Of a DNA stretch of 63,711 nt, positions 1 through 8,120 are shown in pieces. The position numbers and the translations under genes were made by a program. Origin of the DNA: Methanococcoides sp. (GTDB taxonomy: Archaea; Halobacteriota; Methanosarcinia; Methanosarcinales; Methanosarcinaceae); NCBI GenBank assembly GCA_021108275.1, contig JAIORD010000053.1, positions 1 to 63,711 of the forward strand. Reading direction: 5' to 3'. The notes under the pieces are model-generated. The model saw only the letters and a list, made by a program, of their open reading frames with translations. It made no database searches and was not told where the DNA came from. Within the stretch, counting starts at the first letter, position 1, and every line of letters starts with the position of its first letter.

Positions 1-338
1 AAGGATTTACAAATGCCAAATAAACTTTGAATATTTATGGGCTTTCACACCCAATGGCGTTCTACCTTCTGATTCACTGCCTCACCGTACTATTTATGGT
101 ACGGTAATAGATAATATGTTTTAAAACTATTAATTGATTTTGATATACAACCTGGTAACAAAAAAGAATTTGACTTTGTCTAGATATTATTTCCTAAAAC
201 CGAACTATCATATATATATTTAATCATAAAAAGTTTCATGAGCATGTTTTTAACAAAAAACATAAGGTGATGAATTTGACGTATTGGTATAACCAGTTTC
301 ACTTATCTCAATCAAGATCGGAAATCTACTAACTTATC
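1..338. other. Intergenic stretch at window start
   Basis: No convincing gene is visible. An inverted repeat with 7-base arms (ACCGTAC / GTACGGT, 84-105, 8-base loop) could form a hairpin. A 20-codon open frame at 270-332 has an AAGGTG directly against its ATG, which is too close for a ribosome binding site. The stretch is strongly AT-rich and contains TATA-like runs near 210-225. Whatever gene lies to the left is outside the window. Confidence 0.5.
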
Positions 339-1043
339 TCACATCAGAAGCTTGGCCAGTATCGGAGCAAGGAAAACTGTAACCAATCCGGCAATGCCAA
401 TTGCCATCCCACTCATGGCTCCCTCGGTCTCTCCCATCTCAACGGCTTTGGTCGTACCGAGGGCATGGGACGAGGTTCCTATGGCAATTCCCACTGCCAC
501 TTTATCGTTTATTCTGAACAACTTACATACCAAGGGACCCAGTAGAACACCTGCTATTCCTGTGAAGACTATGGCTGCAACAGTTATGGATGGCATACCT
601 CCAAGCTGGCGGGATATCTCTATTCCGATGGGCGTTGTAACAGATTTTGGTATCATGGATAGGCTTAACAGCTCATCAAGCCCGAACATCCTGCACATGA
701 CTATTATGCTCACTATACCTGCTGCAGAGCCGACACTGATCCCTGCAAGTATTGGAATTACATTCTCCTTAAGGAGGCTAATCTTCTTATACAGGGGAAC
801 AGCCAGGATGACAGTAGCAGGCCCAAGGAAGAAAGAAATGTATTGCCCTCCTCTGTTGTAATCATCAAAGGTTATGTGTAAGCTCAGCAGAAGACCAATT
901 ATCATCAGCATGCTCAGTACCAGTGGGTTCAGTAGGAGGGAGCCTGTTTTTTTGTAGAGCAGGTTGCCTGCATAGAATGTTATTATGGATATCCCTATGC
1001 CAAAGACCGGCGATCTCACCAGATAGGGGACAAGTTCACTCAA
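339..1043 (-). CDS. lrgB: LrgB/CidB family membrane protein
   Basis: This 234-residue integral membrane protein matches the LrgB family, which partners LrgA/CidA. In bacteria these pairs are described as holin/antiholin-like and later as carriers of small metabolites such as pyruvate; the archaeal role is unproven. Several hydrophobic helices span the whole length, and the family-like stretches GSAAGIVS (about 105) and GTSSHALGTTKAVEMGE (about 190) are present. The length is normal for the family. The start overlaps the end of the upstream LrgA gene by 8 bases, so the two are very probably cotranscribed and translationally coupled. Family is secure, physiological role is not. Confidence 0.9.
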   Translation of the reverse strand: MSELVPYLVRSPVFGIGISIITFYAGNLLYKKTGSLLLNPLVLSMLMIIGLLLSLHITFDDYNRGGQYISFFLGPATVILAVPLYKKISLLKENVIPILAGISVGSAAGIVSIIVMCRMFGLDELLSLSMIPKSVTTPIGIEISRQLGGMPSITVAAIVFTGIAGVLLGPLVCKLFRINDKVAVGIAIGTSSHALGTTKAVEMGETEGAMSGMAIGIAGLVTVFLAPILAKLLM

Positions 1044-1401
1044 CAGATCGTCTCCTTTTGATCAGTATCTGTACCGTCATGCCGGTCACCACTGTAATGA
1101 TGAAGGTCGAGATCACGGATATGAAAAGCAGGGCAGTCCATTTTCCTTCAAGTATGGAAAAACAGGTTATCAGTCCCACAGCTGCAGGTATGAAAAAAAA
1201 TGAGAGATGCTTTAGCAGGAAGTTGCTTACATCTTCGATCATGGATAGTTTTAGGATACCAGTTAACAGAAGGACCAGTAATAGCATCATTCCCAGTATA
1301 TTTCCGGGAATCGGAAGGTTGAGATAATTATGGAGGATATCTCCCATAAAGCATATAGAGAGAATTATAACTAACTGGATGATATACCTAATTGGGATCA
1401 T
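1036..1401 (-). CDS. lrgA: LrgA/CidA family membrane protein
   Basis: A 121-residue protein with four predicted transmembrane helices and the LrgA/CidA signature around residues 28-45 (NLPIPGNILGMMLLLVLL). LrgA/CidA proteins are small holin-like membrane proteins that act with LrgB. The gene is first in a two-gene unit, followed with an 8-base overlap by lrgB. It lies 86 bases downstream of the DEAD-box helicase gene on the same strand, so read-through from that gene is possible. The C-terminus ends in a basic RRRS cluster, as expected for a cytoplasmic tail. Confidence 0.88.
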   Translation of the reverse strand: MIPIRYIIQLVIILSICFMGDILHNYLNLPIPGNILGMMLLLVLLLTGILKLSMIEDVSNFLLKHLSFFFIPAAVGLITCFSILEGKWTALLFISVISTFIITVVTGMTVQILIKRRRSVE

Positions 1402-1487
1402 TTTCGTTTTTTTGGAGGAAGGTCAGTAGCAAACAGTAGCATTTTCAGTCCATGAATGGGGATCCATGAACTGAATTAAATGCTCAA

Positions 1488-2882
1488 TTACTGACTGCTT
1501 TTGGGCTTACCTGCGCCTCGACCCGAATTTCGACCTGAGTTCTTCTTGGAGGTAGTACTCTTAGCTGGGCCTCTATTGGTGTTCTCTGATCGTCCACCTT
1601 TATTTTTACTATCCTTATTAGCACTACTACTTCTACCGCCTTTACCTTCGCCTTTTTTGCCCCTGCCCCTTTTAGGCCCGGCGCTTCCGGTTCGTCCTCT
1701 CTGTTGCTTGGGAGCTGGCTTTGCTGCGTCCCCCGTGGCATTCTTCGCTTTTTCGGAATGGTAATTATGCTCAGCGACCTCGATCTCCATATCGGTGAGT
1801 TTTTCGATATCGCGAAGGAAATCCCTCTCATCTGCTGCACAGAATGAGTATGCTGTTCCTTCAGCTCCTGCCCTTGCTGTACGTCCTATGCGGTGTACGT
1901 AGCTTTCAGGGATATTTGGCAGGTCATAGTTTATTACGTGTGATATGTCTTCGATATCAATTCCTCGGGCAGCTATGTCTGTTGCGACCAGTACACGCAG
2001 TTGTCCAGACTTGAAATTCTGAAGCGTTTTTGTACGGTGGGTCTGGGACTTGCTTCCATGGATAGCACCCGCATTGATATTGCTCTTGTTAAGCATCTCA
2101 GTGACCTTATTGGCACGATGCTTTGTACGTGTGAATATGAGAACGCATTCCAGATGCTTGCCTCTTAATAAATGCAAAAGTAATTCGTTCTTGTTATCCG
2201 TATCCACGAAAAAGATGAACTGCTCTATGCGCTCAACAGTTGTCGCTTGCGGAGTAACCTCTACCTGTGCAGGATTGCTGAGCATCTTCCTGGCAAGTGC
2301 GGATATCTCCGGGGACATGGTGGCTGAATAGAAAAGGGACTGACGCTTTTTTGGCAGCATATCGACAATTTTGTTCACATCGTTGAGGAAACCCATATCA
2401 AGCATCCTGTCCGCTTCATCAAGGACAAAATACTCCACACTGGAAAGTCGAATATGGCCTTGTTGTATCAGGTCCAGCAGTCTGCCCGGGGTTGCTACAA
2501 GGCAATCCACACCCTTTGAGAGAGCTCTTACCTGTGGTGTCTGTCCAACTCCTCCGAATACAACTGTATGCTTGTAACGGGTGTATTTGCCATACGTGGC
2601 AAAACTATCCCCTATCTGTGCTGCAAGTTCCCTTGTGGGCGCAAGCACAAGCACTCGCGGACTTCTTGGCTTCACTGTCTTGTGGGATGCAGACATATTC
2701 TGGAGAATAGGTAATATGAATGCAGCTGTCTTGCCTGTACCTGTCTGAGCGATACCGATCATGTCCCTACCATCCAATAGATGGGGGATGGATAGCTCCT
2801 GTATCGGAGTAGGTGTTGTATATCCTTCTTCGGTTAATGCCCGCTGAAGCGGGAATATTAAATTTAAATTATCAAATGACAC
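1488..2882 (-). CDS. DEAD-box RNA helicase (RhlE-like)
   Basis: ATP-dependent RNA helicase of 464 residues that should unwind RNA duplexes in ribosome assembly or RNA turnover. All core motifs are visible: AQTGTGKT (45-52, Walker A), PTRELAAQI (about 82), DEAD (155-158), SAT (186-188), and the C-terminal RecA-lobe motifs ATDIAARGIDIED and HRIGRTARAG (about 331). From about residue 378 the protein becomes a low-complexity tail rich in K, R, G, S and N, typical of non-specific RNA-binding extensions of RhlE/CsdA-type helicases. Translation probably starts at GTG 2882 behind GAGGT. In cold-adapted methanogens such helicases are often cold-induced, which is family knowledge and not visible here. 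Confidence 0.95.
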   Translation of the reverse strand: MSFDNLNLIFPLQRALTEEGYTTPTPIQELSIPHLLDGRDMIGIAQTGTGKTAAFILPILQNMSASHKTVKPRSPRVLVLAPTRELAAQIGDSFATYGKYTRYKHTVVFGGVGQTPQVRALSKGVDCLVATPGRLLDLIQQGHIRLSSVEYFVLDEADRMLDMGFLNDVNKIVDMLPKKRQSLFYSATMSPEISALARKMLSNPAQVEVTPQATTVERIEQFIFFVDTDNKNELLLHLLRGKHLECVLIFTRTKHRANKVTEMLNKSNINAGAIHGSKSQTHRTKTLQNFKSGQLRVLVATDIAARGIDIEDISHVINYDLPNIPESYVHRIGRTARAGAEGTAYSFCAADERDFLRDIEKLTDMEIEVAEHNYHSEKAKNATGDAAKPAPKQQRGRTGSAGPKRGRGKKGEGKGGRSSSANKDSKNKGGRSENTNRGPAKSTTSKKNSGRNSGRGAGKPKSSQ

Positions 2883-3005
2883 GTTATACCTCTGGTTATA
2901 ATGTAAAAATCGTTGGAATTTATCTGACCCATCTTATTGATAAGAGATAATCTTGGTGGTTAATGAGCCAAGATATATAATTAATTCTTTACAGTAAAGG
3001 TGAAA

Positions 3006-3101
3006 ATGAGGCATTTTTCATGTTCTTTAGTTTTTGAAGTCCTGTTATTCCTCACACTGATCGGAATATTGGGGGTCAAGAGAAATTCAATACTTTTTTA
3101 A
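3006..3101 (+). CDS. Possible 31-residue membrane peptide
   Basis: A short frame starts at ATG 3006 behind an AAAGGTGAA ribosome-binding-like sequence. It encodes one hydrophobic helix (FEVLLFLTLIGILGV) followed by a basic end. It lies in the gap between two minus-strand genes, and its last bases overlap the 3' end of the neighbouring methyltransferase-like gene. The binding-site spacing and hydrophobic pattern favour it, but nothing else does. It may be chance. Confidence 0.22.
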   Translation: MRHFSCSLVFEVLLFLTLIGILGVKRNSILF

Positions 3102-3703
3102 TATTGTCCTTTGAAATGAGGAATTATCCTGTGAACCCGTTCTTGATATTCCCTGTATTCATCACCAAACCGTGCCACAAGTCTTCTTTCCACATGCAGG
3201 GACCCCAGATACACGTATAGGGTGGAAAAAATGTATATTACGAGCAGATTGACGGTCATAAAGGGAGTCAGCCATATAATGATCAATCCTGAGAGCAGGA
3301 AGGGATCCCTTATGAATCGGAAAATGCCCTGAATATTCAGGGAACCTGCTTCAGGAGTATTTGGTGCAGATAGCTGTGCACGTATCTTGAATCTGTGAGG
3401 CGCATCCAGCAGACCTCTGGCACCGATGAGTGCACCGATCAACTGTCCACCCACCATGAACCAGCGCCAGGGAGATGGTATTATGTAGAGTATCGGTCCC
3501 GGATATTTGTAGATCAGATACACGAGTGGTAATACTGTTAGCACTGAGATCAGGCTGTATGCTAGCATATAATATTTTTCTGACCTGGAACCCATTACCC
3601 GCAAGATCATGCCTTTAAAAGGTAGGCTTGCGGTAAGGCTATGAATAACTGCAAATGCTATCAGGCAAAGAACAAGGATGATCGTGGATGAAACCAATTC
3701 CAA
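3098..3703 (-). CDS. NnrU/isoprenylcysteine methyltransferase-like membrane protein
   Basis: A 201-residue polytopic membrane protein. Its C-terminal half carries the pattern of the integral-membrane methyltransferase superfamily (ICMT, PEMT, NnrU): GIFRFIRDPFLLSG (about 128) and, near the end, HVERRLVARFGDEYREYQ, which resembles the conserved E-x-x-L...F-G-x-x-Y-x-x-Y cofactor-binding segment. An early AVIHSLTASLPFK stretch is typical of NnrU-like proteins. Start is TTG 3703, preceded by GGAG. The substrate is unknown. The gene stands alone. Confidence 0.75.
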   Translation of the reverse strand: MELVSSTIILVLCLIAFAVIHSLTASLPFKGMILRVMGSRSEKYYMLAYSLISVLTVLPLVYLIYKYPGPILYIIPSPWRWFMVGGQLIGALIGARGLLDAPHRFKIRAQLSAPNTPEAGSLNIQGIFRFIRDPFLLSGLIIIWLTPFMTVNLLVIYIFSTLYVYLGSLHVERRLVARFGDEYREYQERVHRIIPHFKGQY

Positions 3704-4170
3704 TACTCTCCATTTTCTAATTTTAATTGTTCTAATATTTGTGACTTTATGGGGCAGTCAGATCTTCAGTTGTCAAAGAATTCTCTAAATGTTCCCTCAA
3801 TAATATCTAAATATATTACTTTATACTCCTTGGTAAACATTAGAAGTTCACGTAATATAAAGCAAACCACTAAAATATCGAAGATAATTTTGTGAGTGTC
3901 CTCCGGAATTTGATGATGTGCCCTGCTCTTTCGAATCATACATTACCGTCCCCTGATCTCAAAACAACAGGAACGAGTCCATTGTATTCAGCAGCCGTCA
4001 TTATCCAGACAATACCATCATAGATCCATCCATGAAAAAAGGTTAAAGAAATAAATACTAAACGTGCGTTTCCTTCAAATTTCTCTGACATGATCTTTGT
4101 TCTATGAGAAAATAAGAGTATCGATGTAAATATTCTGACTACTGGTTATGTCAATAATATATCCAATATT
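3704..4170. other. Gene-poor spacer with a possible gene remnant
   Basis: No intact gene was found. On the minus strand, 4043 down to 3936 reads as about 35 open codons ending in TGA, with a coding-like composition (for example DGIVWIMTAAEYNGLVPVVL), but no start codon or ribosome binding site precedes it. It could be the tail of a decayed gene. I could not assign it to a family. The rest is AT-rich and featureless. Confidence 0.3.
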
Positions 4171-4182
4171 AATTATATATAT
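4171..4182 (+). promoter_or_regulatory. TATA-like box for the 63-residue protein
   Basis: An AATTATATATAT run lies about 65 bases before the ATG at 4245. A second TATA-like run (ACATATATTAG, about 4199-4208) sits closer. Either fits an archaeal core promoter; the first would give a leader of roughly 40 bases. Confidence 0.4.
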
Positions 4183-4244
4183 GGGGTTTTCAGAGACAAC
4201 ATATATTAGCTAATCGAATGTATATTCTATTGGGGGTTTTAAAA

Positions 4245-4436
4245 ATGTGGAGTTATTCAAAAATTGACACCGAAAATCTGAAAGCTATCAATGAGCTGGA
4301 AAGTAAATTAGGTATAGCCTTAATTGCTTTTTCAGATGAGAAGATCGAGTATGCAAACTTAAATGAAGACGCTGCTAAAGAAGTAAAGGATCTGGAAAAG
4401 AAACTGGGTCTTTCACTGCTTGCACTTAAAGCATAA
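4245..4436 (+). CDS. Small protein with internal duplication, unknown function
   Basis: A 63-residue soluble, acidic protein of unknown function. ATG 4245 is preferred over the in-frame ATG at 4218 because GGGGG lies 8 bases before it. The protein is two related halves: residues 9-29 (ENLKAINELESKLGIALIAFS) and residues 41-63 (EDAAKEVKDLEKKLGLSLLAL...). Both follow the pattern E-x-x-x-ELE-KLG-hydrophobic-ALxA, suggesting two amphipathic helix-turn-strand units. It has its own TATA box and a strong terminator, so it is a discrete, probably well-expressed monocistronic gene. Confidence 0.75.
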   Translation: MWSYSKIDTENLKAINELESKLGIALIAFSDEKIEYANLNEDAAKEVKDLEKKLGLSLLALKA

Positions 4437-4441
4437 TAAAA

Positions 4442-4479
4442 TAGTGGATTGCAATATTTTGCACCCACTACCTTTTTTT
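4442..4479 (+). terminator. Hairpin plus T-run after the small protein gene
   Basis: TAGTGG (4442-4447) pairs with CCACTA (4465-4470), and inside it TTGCAA pairs with TTGCA. Seven T residues follow at 4473-4479. It begins 5 bases after the stop codon. Confidence 0.7.
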
Positions 4480-4835
4480 CAATTTTAATGATTCCTACGT
4501 TAAAGTGATGAAAATACCTTTGTTCATTGTTCAGATGATCAGCAAGATCGTCAATGCTACAGATCCCGCCCGAAAATAATGTAAGTATATTTCCTGGATA
4601 GCACATTTTCTACTATGAAAATCTAATGCATGGGGCATGTTCAGTATGTTCAACGTACTGCATTATTGTTCTGTTCAATGGTTTGAAGTGATGGGAAAAC
4701 AGTTTCAATAACTATTTATTTTAAGATTAGCCTAAATTATATTGAGGGGGACATATGAGAATCCAATAGATCGTGGGGGTCTGTATTTGAATCTTTTTAC
4801 TATATCTACATATTAGATCTTCTGGAAGGTATTTT
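4480..4835. other. Spacer without recognisable gene
   Basis: The six frames show only short shadow frames. A short inverted repeat, CAGTA...TACTG, occurs near 4642-4660. The AT-rich stretch at 4700-4735 and the TATATCTACATATTAG at 4800-4817 could be the promoter of the DUF504 gene. Confidence 0.4.
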
Positions 4836-5105
4836 ATGGATAATGAAATAAGATCAAAACGTCCGAGGGACATATTCAATGAATTGAAATGGAAGGATGG
4901 CATGGATATAAAAGAATGTAGCATTGAGTATATCCATAGGGGTGTGCCTGGTAATACAAAAACGGTTTCAGGAGAGGATATCGTAGGTATTGGGCACTTA
5001 TTCTTCACGCTTTTTCCAGATACTATGATACCATATCATAGGATACTTCTGATCAAGTACAAAGGGGAAAACGTATACGTAAAGGCTGAACCCGAACATG
5101 TTTGA
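4836..5105 (+). CDS. UPF0248/DUF504 family protein
   Basis: An 89-residue basic protein of the archaeal UPF0248 (DUF504) family. Family features are the N-terminal RDIFNELKWKD, the central EYIHRGVPGNTKTVSG, and the end segment IPYHRILLIKYKGENVY; the length is normal. Domain fusions and context have led others to suspect a role in RNA metabolism, but no activity is established. It is a single gene with no operon partner here. Confidence 0.88.
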   Translation: MDNEIRSKRPRDIFNELKWKDGMDIKECSIEYIHRGVPGNTKTVSGEDIVGIGHLFFTLFPDTMIPYHRILLIKYKGENVYVKAEPEHV

Positions 5106-5301
5106 TCTGTAAACTTTTCTATAACTAATCCATTCACAAATACAATCGTTCGCTAATTTCAGTTCAAACTCGTATAAATACCATCATATGATACATTTGT
5201 ATGTGGTTAATTCAAAAAAGAATCTAACTCAAACTCCAAAAATAATTTTGGTGTCCAGATCGGGCACCATTTAATTTCATCTTCATCTAACGGCAGATTG
5301 C

Positions 5302-6252
5302 TTATTTTGCTACTACGCTAACCATATCAATGAACGCATCTTCATTGTAGCGAGACATCTTTCCTCTGAATTGGATATTGAGTCTGTTTATGTCGGTTAC
5401 TTCAATGCTCTCCTCGTGCCAGGTGTTTTCAGTGTCAACATTTCCTCTTAATATTGCCTTTTCAGTCCAAGTATTTCCTCCATCTGTGGAAACATCAAAT
5501 GCAAGATATTCCCCGTTGTCGAGGCCACTTTCAATATACCAGGAGAAGGTAATTGTTGTGCTTGTTTTGCCACCCAGATCTATATCTTTAGAGGTTAATG
5601 CTGCATCCAAAGCCCTGCCATCGATTTCAGCAGAATAGCTGCCGTCTATTGCCCGCTGAGTTGAATCAAACCAGTCTCTTTGTTTATCTTCGGTCCACAG
5701 CCCGTTCCATTCACCCTGCTCAAAGCTATCATAGAATACCTCTGGTTCACTTGCCACAGGGGCCTCGTTAATGGTCAGAGTCGTATTTTTGATCAAGACA
5801 CTTAGAGGATTTCCTGATGGGTCACTTACGATCACGTTTTTCAGACCAATTGTTGATGTGCTTGTTGCCTGCTCTTTTGCACTCATTGTGATGCTTGCAA
5901 ATGACTCAGGTTCTATGATGCTTGAAGGAGCCAGTATCAAACCGTAAACATTTGAAAGTGTTCCTGCATTGTTGTCTGTGTTTCCATTGCTGAAAAATGT
6001 TGAAGCTCCATTCTGGCTTAAAAGTATGCCTTCAGATACACTGTCTATTTGTAGCTTTGAGCTGTCAAAATCGAGATCGAACTGTAATCCTGCAATTGCA
6101 GCATCCGGTGTTACAAAAACATCGATTGTGAAGTCTTCACCGGTTGTGGCGATTTGAGTTGATGATTCGAGCGTTACGTCTGCTGCAGCTGAATTGAAAC
6201 AACTACAAACAAGCAGAAGTAAAAATATAGTAATTATTGTAATGACTTTAAT
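5302..6252 (-). CDS. Secreted cohesin-domain protein with C-terminal jelly-roll-like domain
   Basis: A frame stays open from 6264 down to the TAA at 5302. It encodes a hydrophobic leader (ITIIFLLLLVC pattern) ending near SAAA-D, then a cohesin-like module of about 130 residues with the hallmark DFTIDVFVTPDAAIAGLQFD and YGLILAP segments. The C-terminal 140 residues contain DSFEQGEWNGLW, SWYIESGLDNGEYLAFDVS and a final IDMVSVVAK, resembling galactose-binding/MAM-type jelly rolls. No ATG, GTG or TTG exists in frame ahead of the leader; a GAGGGTG lies 5 bases before ATT 6252, which is therefore my tentative start. The next usual codon, TTG 5940, would delete the leader and most of the cohesin. 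An unusual start or a base error are both possible. Confidence 0.72.
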   Translation of the reverse strand: MKVITIITIFLLLLVCSCFNSAAADVTLESSTQIATTGEDFTIDVFVTPDAAIAGLQFDLDFDSSKLQIDSVSEGILLSQNGASTFFSNGNTDNNAGTLSNVYGLILAPSSIIEPESFASITMSAKEQATSTSTIGLKNVIVSDPSGNPLSVLIKNTTLTINEAPVASEPEVFYDSFEQGEWNGLWTEDKQRDWFDSTQRAIDGSYSAEIDGRALDAALTSKDIDLGGKTSTTITFSWYIESGLDNGEYLAFDVSTDGGNTWTEKAILRGNVDTENTWHEESIEVTDINRLNIQFRGKMSRYNEDAFIDMVSVVAK

Positions 6253-6482
6253 AGGTACACCCTCTTTATTTTAAAGGCTTGTAGATTTATATGTATATAT
6301 AATTATTCGATGGATTGGATACTAAAAAATATACTATACTATTCTAATAATTATTTTGTAATGTTTCAAATAGGATTCATAAAAAAGTTAATAGAATCTA
6401 TTTTATTTAATTAATTACAGCAGAAACGATTGCTTGAAAATTAACCTGAATACTCCGATTTTCTCCAAACAATAGGATTATT

Positions 6483-6503
6483 GAAAGTTTACGGTAAACT
6501 TTC
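6483..6503. repeat. Perfect 10-base inverted repeat
   Basis: GAAAGTTTAC and GTAAACTTTC flank a single central base. The symmetry is complete over 21 positions. This fits a dimeric regulator's operator better than a hairpin, because the loop would be only one base. No T-run follows. Confidence 0.6.
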
Positions 6504-6814
6504 TGTTTAATTCGAATTTGACAGTTACCGTGGATTCATAGCAGAGAAAATCAAAAAAGTATATTTATGCGAATTTTAATGTGATAAATAGGTTGATTTT
6601 GGAGTATAAATTACCAATTTCGTGAGAATCTAGCCAAGAATATTGAAACTGTCCGATAAGATTTACTGAGTAAAATATGTAGAAATTGGGTAAAAGAGAA
6701 GAGATTCTATTTGAGTAAAAGTTGAAAATGTCAAAGTTAGGCTTAACCTAAAAAACAGTGACTTTCTTAAATAGTTTGCACCAATGTTTAAATAATATGA
6801 TCTATAAATTTAGA

Positions 6815-6834
6815 GTGTTATTGGGGAATAACAC
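6815..6834. repeat. Perfect 8-base hairpin with GGGG loop
   Basis: GTGTTATT and AATAACAC are exact reverse complements around GGGG. The element lies about 95 bases before the 42-residue Cys/His protein. It could be a transcript leader hairpin or an operator; no T-run follows. Confidence 0.55.
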
Positions 6835-6929
6835 AAAACATATCTATGATCGAGGGGCGAGCAATTGGGCGATGACATCTCTTTTTGAATAGTGTGAACT
6901 ATATATTTTTTAAAAGTGGGGGTGGTTAG

Positions 6930-7058
6930 ATGATTCTATGTGAATGCGGGGAGTTTATCGAAGATCATACATTCGATGATTATACGAAAAGTTCAGCAAG
7001 TCCTTCTACAAGAACCATAGGACATGAGAATTGTGACCTGATATTCATTGCGAATTAA
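6930..7058 (+). CDS. 42-residue putative zinc-binding protein
   Basis: A short frame from ATG 6930, with GGTGGTT five bases upstream, encodes a compact acidic protein. It starts MILCECGEFIEDHTFDDY and later has GHENCDLIF. The C-x-C near the start with H-x-x-C at about residues 32-35 looks like a minimal metal-binding ribbon. I do not know the family. The strong ribosome binding site and non-random Cys/His placement argue that it is real. The convergent tRNA gene follows about 100 bases later. Confidence 0.6.
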   Translation: MILCECGEFIEDHTFDDYTKSSASPSTRTIGHENCDLIFIAN

Positions 7059-7157
7059 ATACATTTCATAGGTAAAGCACAGATATTCTCACAGAAATGC
7101 TTTTGTTGAAGATGCAGTGGTTTCACAGTACACAGAAAGAGTAAGTTTGAAAATAAG

Positions 7158-7242
7158 TGCGGGGGGAGGGATTCGAACCCTCGAAATCCTTCGATACCAG
7201 ATCTTAAGTCTGGCGCCTTTGACCTAGCTGGGCGACCCCCGC
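7158..7242 (-). tRNA. tRNA-Leu (anticodon UAA)
   Basis: Reading the minus strand, GCGGGGG at the 5' end pairs with CCCCCGC at the 3' end. The D-arm GCC...GGC, the anticodon arm CCAGA-CTTAAGA-TCTGG (anticodon TAA, bases 7206-7204), a long class II variable arm, and the T-arm GAGGG-TTCGAAT-CCCTC are all present. The discriminator is A at 7158, as in leucine tRNAs. CCA is not encoded. There is no intron: the anticodon loop is seven bases. Confidence 0.96.
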
Positions 7243-7323
7243 ATGAGAATTAGAACGGCTGCCTTACGCTTTTGGTCACCCCATAATTAAAGTTAAGTTA
7301 CTTAAGCCTTATTCTAATGGAAC

Positions 7324-8070
7324 ATGAAGATAACATTTCTTGGAACAGGTGTGGCGATACCACAGAAAGGCAGGGTACAGTCAGGTGTACTGATCGAGTT
7401 CGGGGAAAAGAAGGTACTTTTTGACTGCGGGGGTGGCATTCTTAATCGGATATTCGAAAGCGGGGCATCACATACTGAGATCGACACAATTGTGCTTTCC
7501 CATCTGCACCTTGATCATGTGGCGGATGTCATGTGTCTGCTCAAGGCTAACTGGCTCTGTGAGAAGCTTGATTCGGTCATTTATGGACCTGTTGGGACAC
7601 AGGAATGGTTAGGACGGCTCATGGACATCTATCCGTACATGAAAGAGAAGGTCAATGTCGAGGTTCGGGAAGTTGCGGCAGGTGATGGATTTGAGCTTGC
7701 AGACGGGTGCAGTGTCCAGTGTGGTAATGGGATACACAGTGTGCCTTCGCTTGGATATAGGGTTGAATACGATGGTAAGGTCGTTGTCTATTCAGGGGAT
7801 ACTGAGCCATGTGATGGCATCATGGAGCTGGCACAAGGTGCCGATATGCTTATTCACGAATGCTCGTTCCCGCTGGATTTTCCGATGACCAATCACGCCA
7901 CACCTGACATGTTGCGACCATATCTCGAAGGGTCTGGTATCTCAAGGGTGTATCTGACACATCTTTATCCTCACATGCAGGGGCACGAAGAGGAAGCTCT
8001 TGAATACATAAAAGAAAAGTTCGAGGGGGAAGTGCATATTGCTTCCGACCTCATGAAAGTTGAGCTCTGA
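7324..8070 (+). CDS. Metallo-beta-lactamase-fold hydrolase, RNase Z-like
   Basis: A 248-residue enzyme with the MBL fold and two-metal site. MKITFLGTG opens the first strand, SHLHLDHVAD (about 59-68) is the HxHxDH motif, GIHSVPSLGYR (about 138) has the His and spacing of RNase Z-type proteins, SGDTEPCD supplies the bridging Asp, and HECSF and the late THLYPHMQGH provide further ligands. RNase Z trims tRNA 3' ends, which fits a genome whose tRNA-Leu lacks encoded CCA, but the protein is shorter than classic RNase Z and could hydrolyse another phosphodiester. It is divergent from the neighbouring tRNA gene. Confidence 0.85.
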   Translation: MKITFLGTGVAIPQKGRVQSGVLIEFGEKKVLFDCGGGILNRIFESGASHTEIDTIVLSHLHLDHVADVMCLLKANWLCEKLDSVIYGPVGTQEWLGRLMDIYPYMKEKVNVEVREVAAGDGFELADGCSVQCGNGIHSVPSLGYRVEYDGKVVVYSGDTEPCDGIMELAQGADMLIHECSFPLDFPMTNHATPDMLRPYLEGSGISRVYLTHLYPHMQGHEEEALEYIKEKFEGEVHIASDLMKVEL

Positions 8071-8120
8071 AAACTAGTCCGGGCATTTTTTCTAGTTCTA
8101 ATTGGATGGGCTGTCCTTGT

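Larger units (their letters stand above)
6253..6929. other. Long AT-rich spacer with two perfect dyads
   Basis: No gene is visible in the first 670 bases. Two perfect inverted repeats stand out, at 6483-6503 and 6815-6834 (listed separately). The stretch from 6260 to 6420 is very AT-rich and should hold the promoter of the cohesin-protein gene on the minus strand. The G-rich GATCGAGGGGCGAGCAATTGG near 6848 is unexplained. Confidence 0.5.

Noticed and set aside
270-332. 20-codon frame with AAGGTG before its ATG
   Set aside because: The putative binding site directly abuts the start codon, leaving no spacing, and the peptide shows no pattern.
1484-1840. 118-codon minus-strand frame rich in basic residues
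   Set aside because: It lies in another frame of the low-complexity tail of the DEAD-box helicase. The composition comes from the repeated Lys/Gly/Ser codons.
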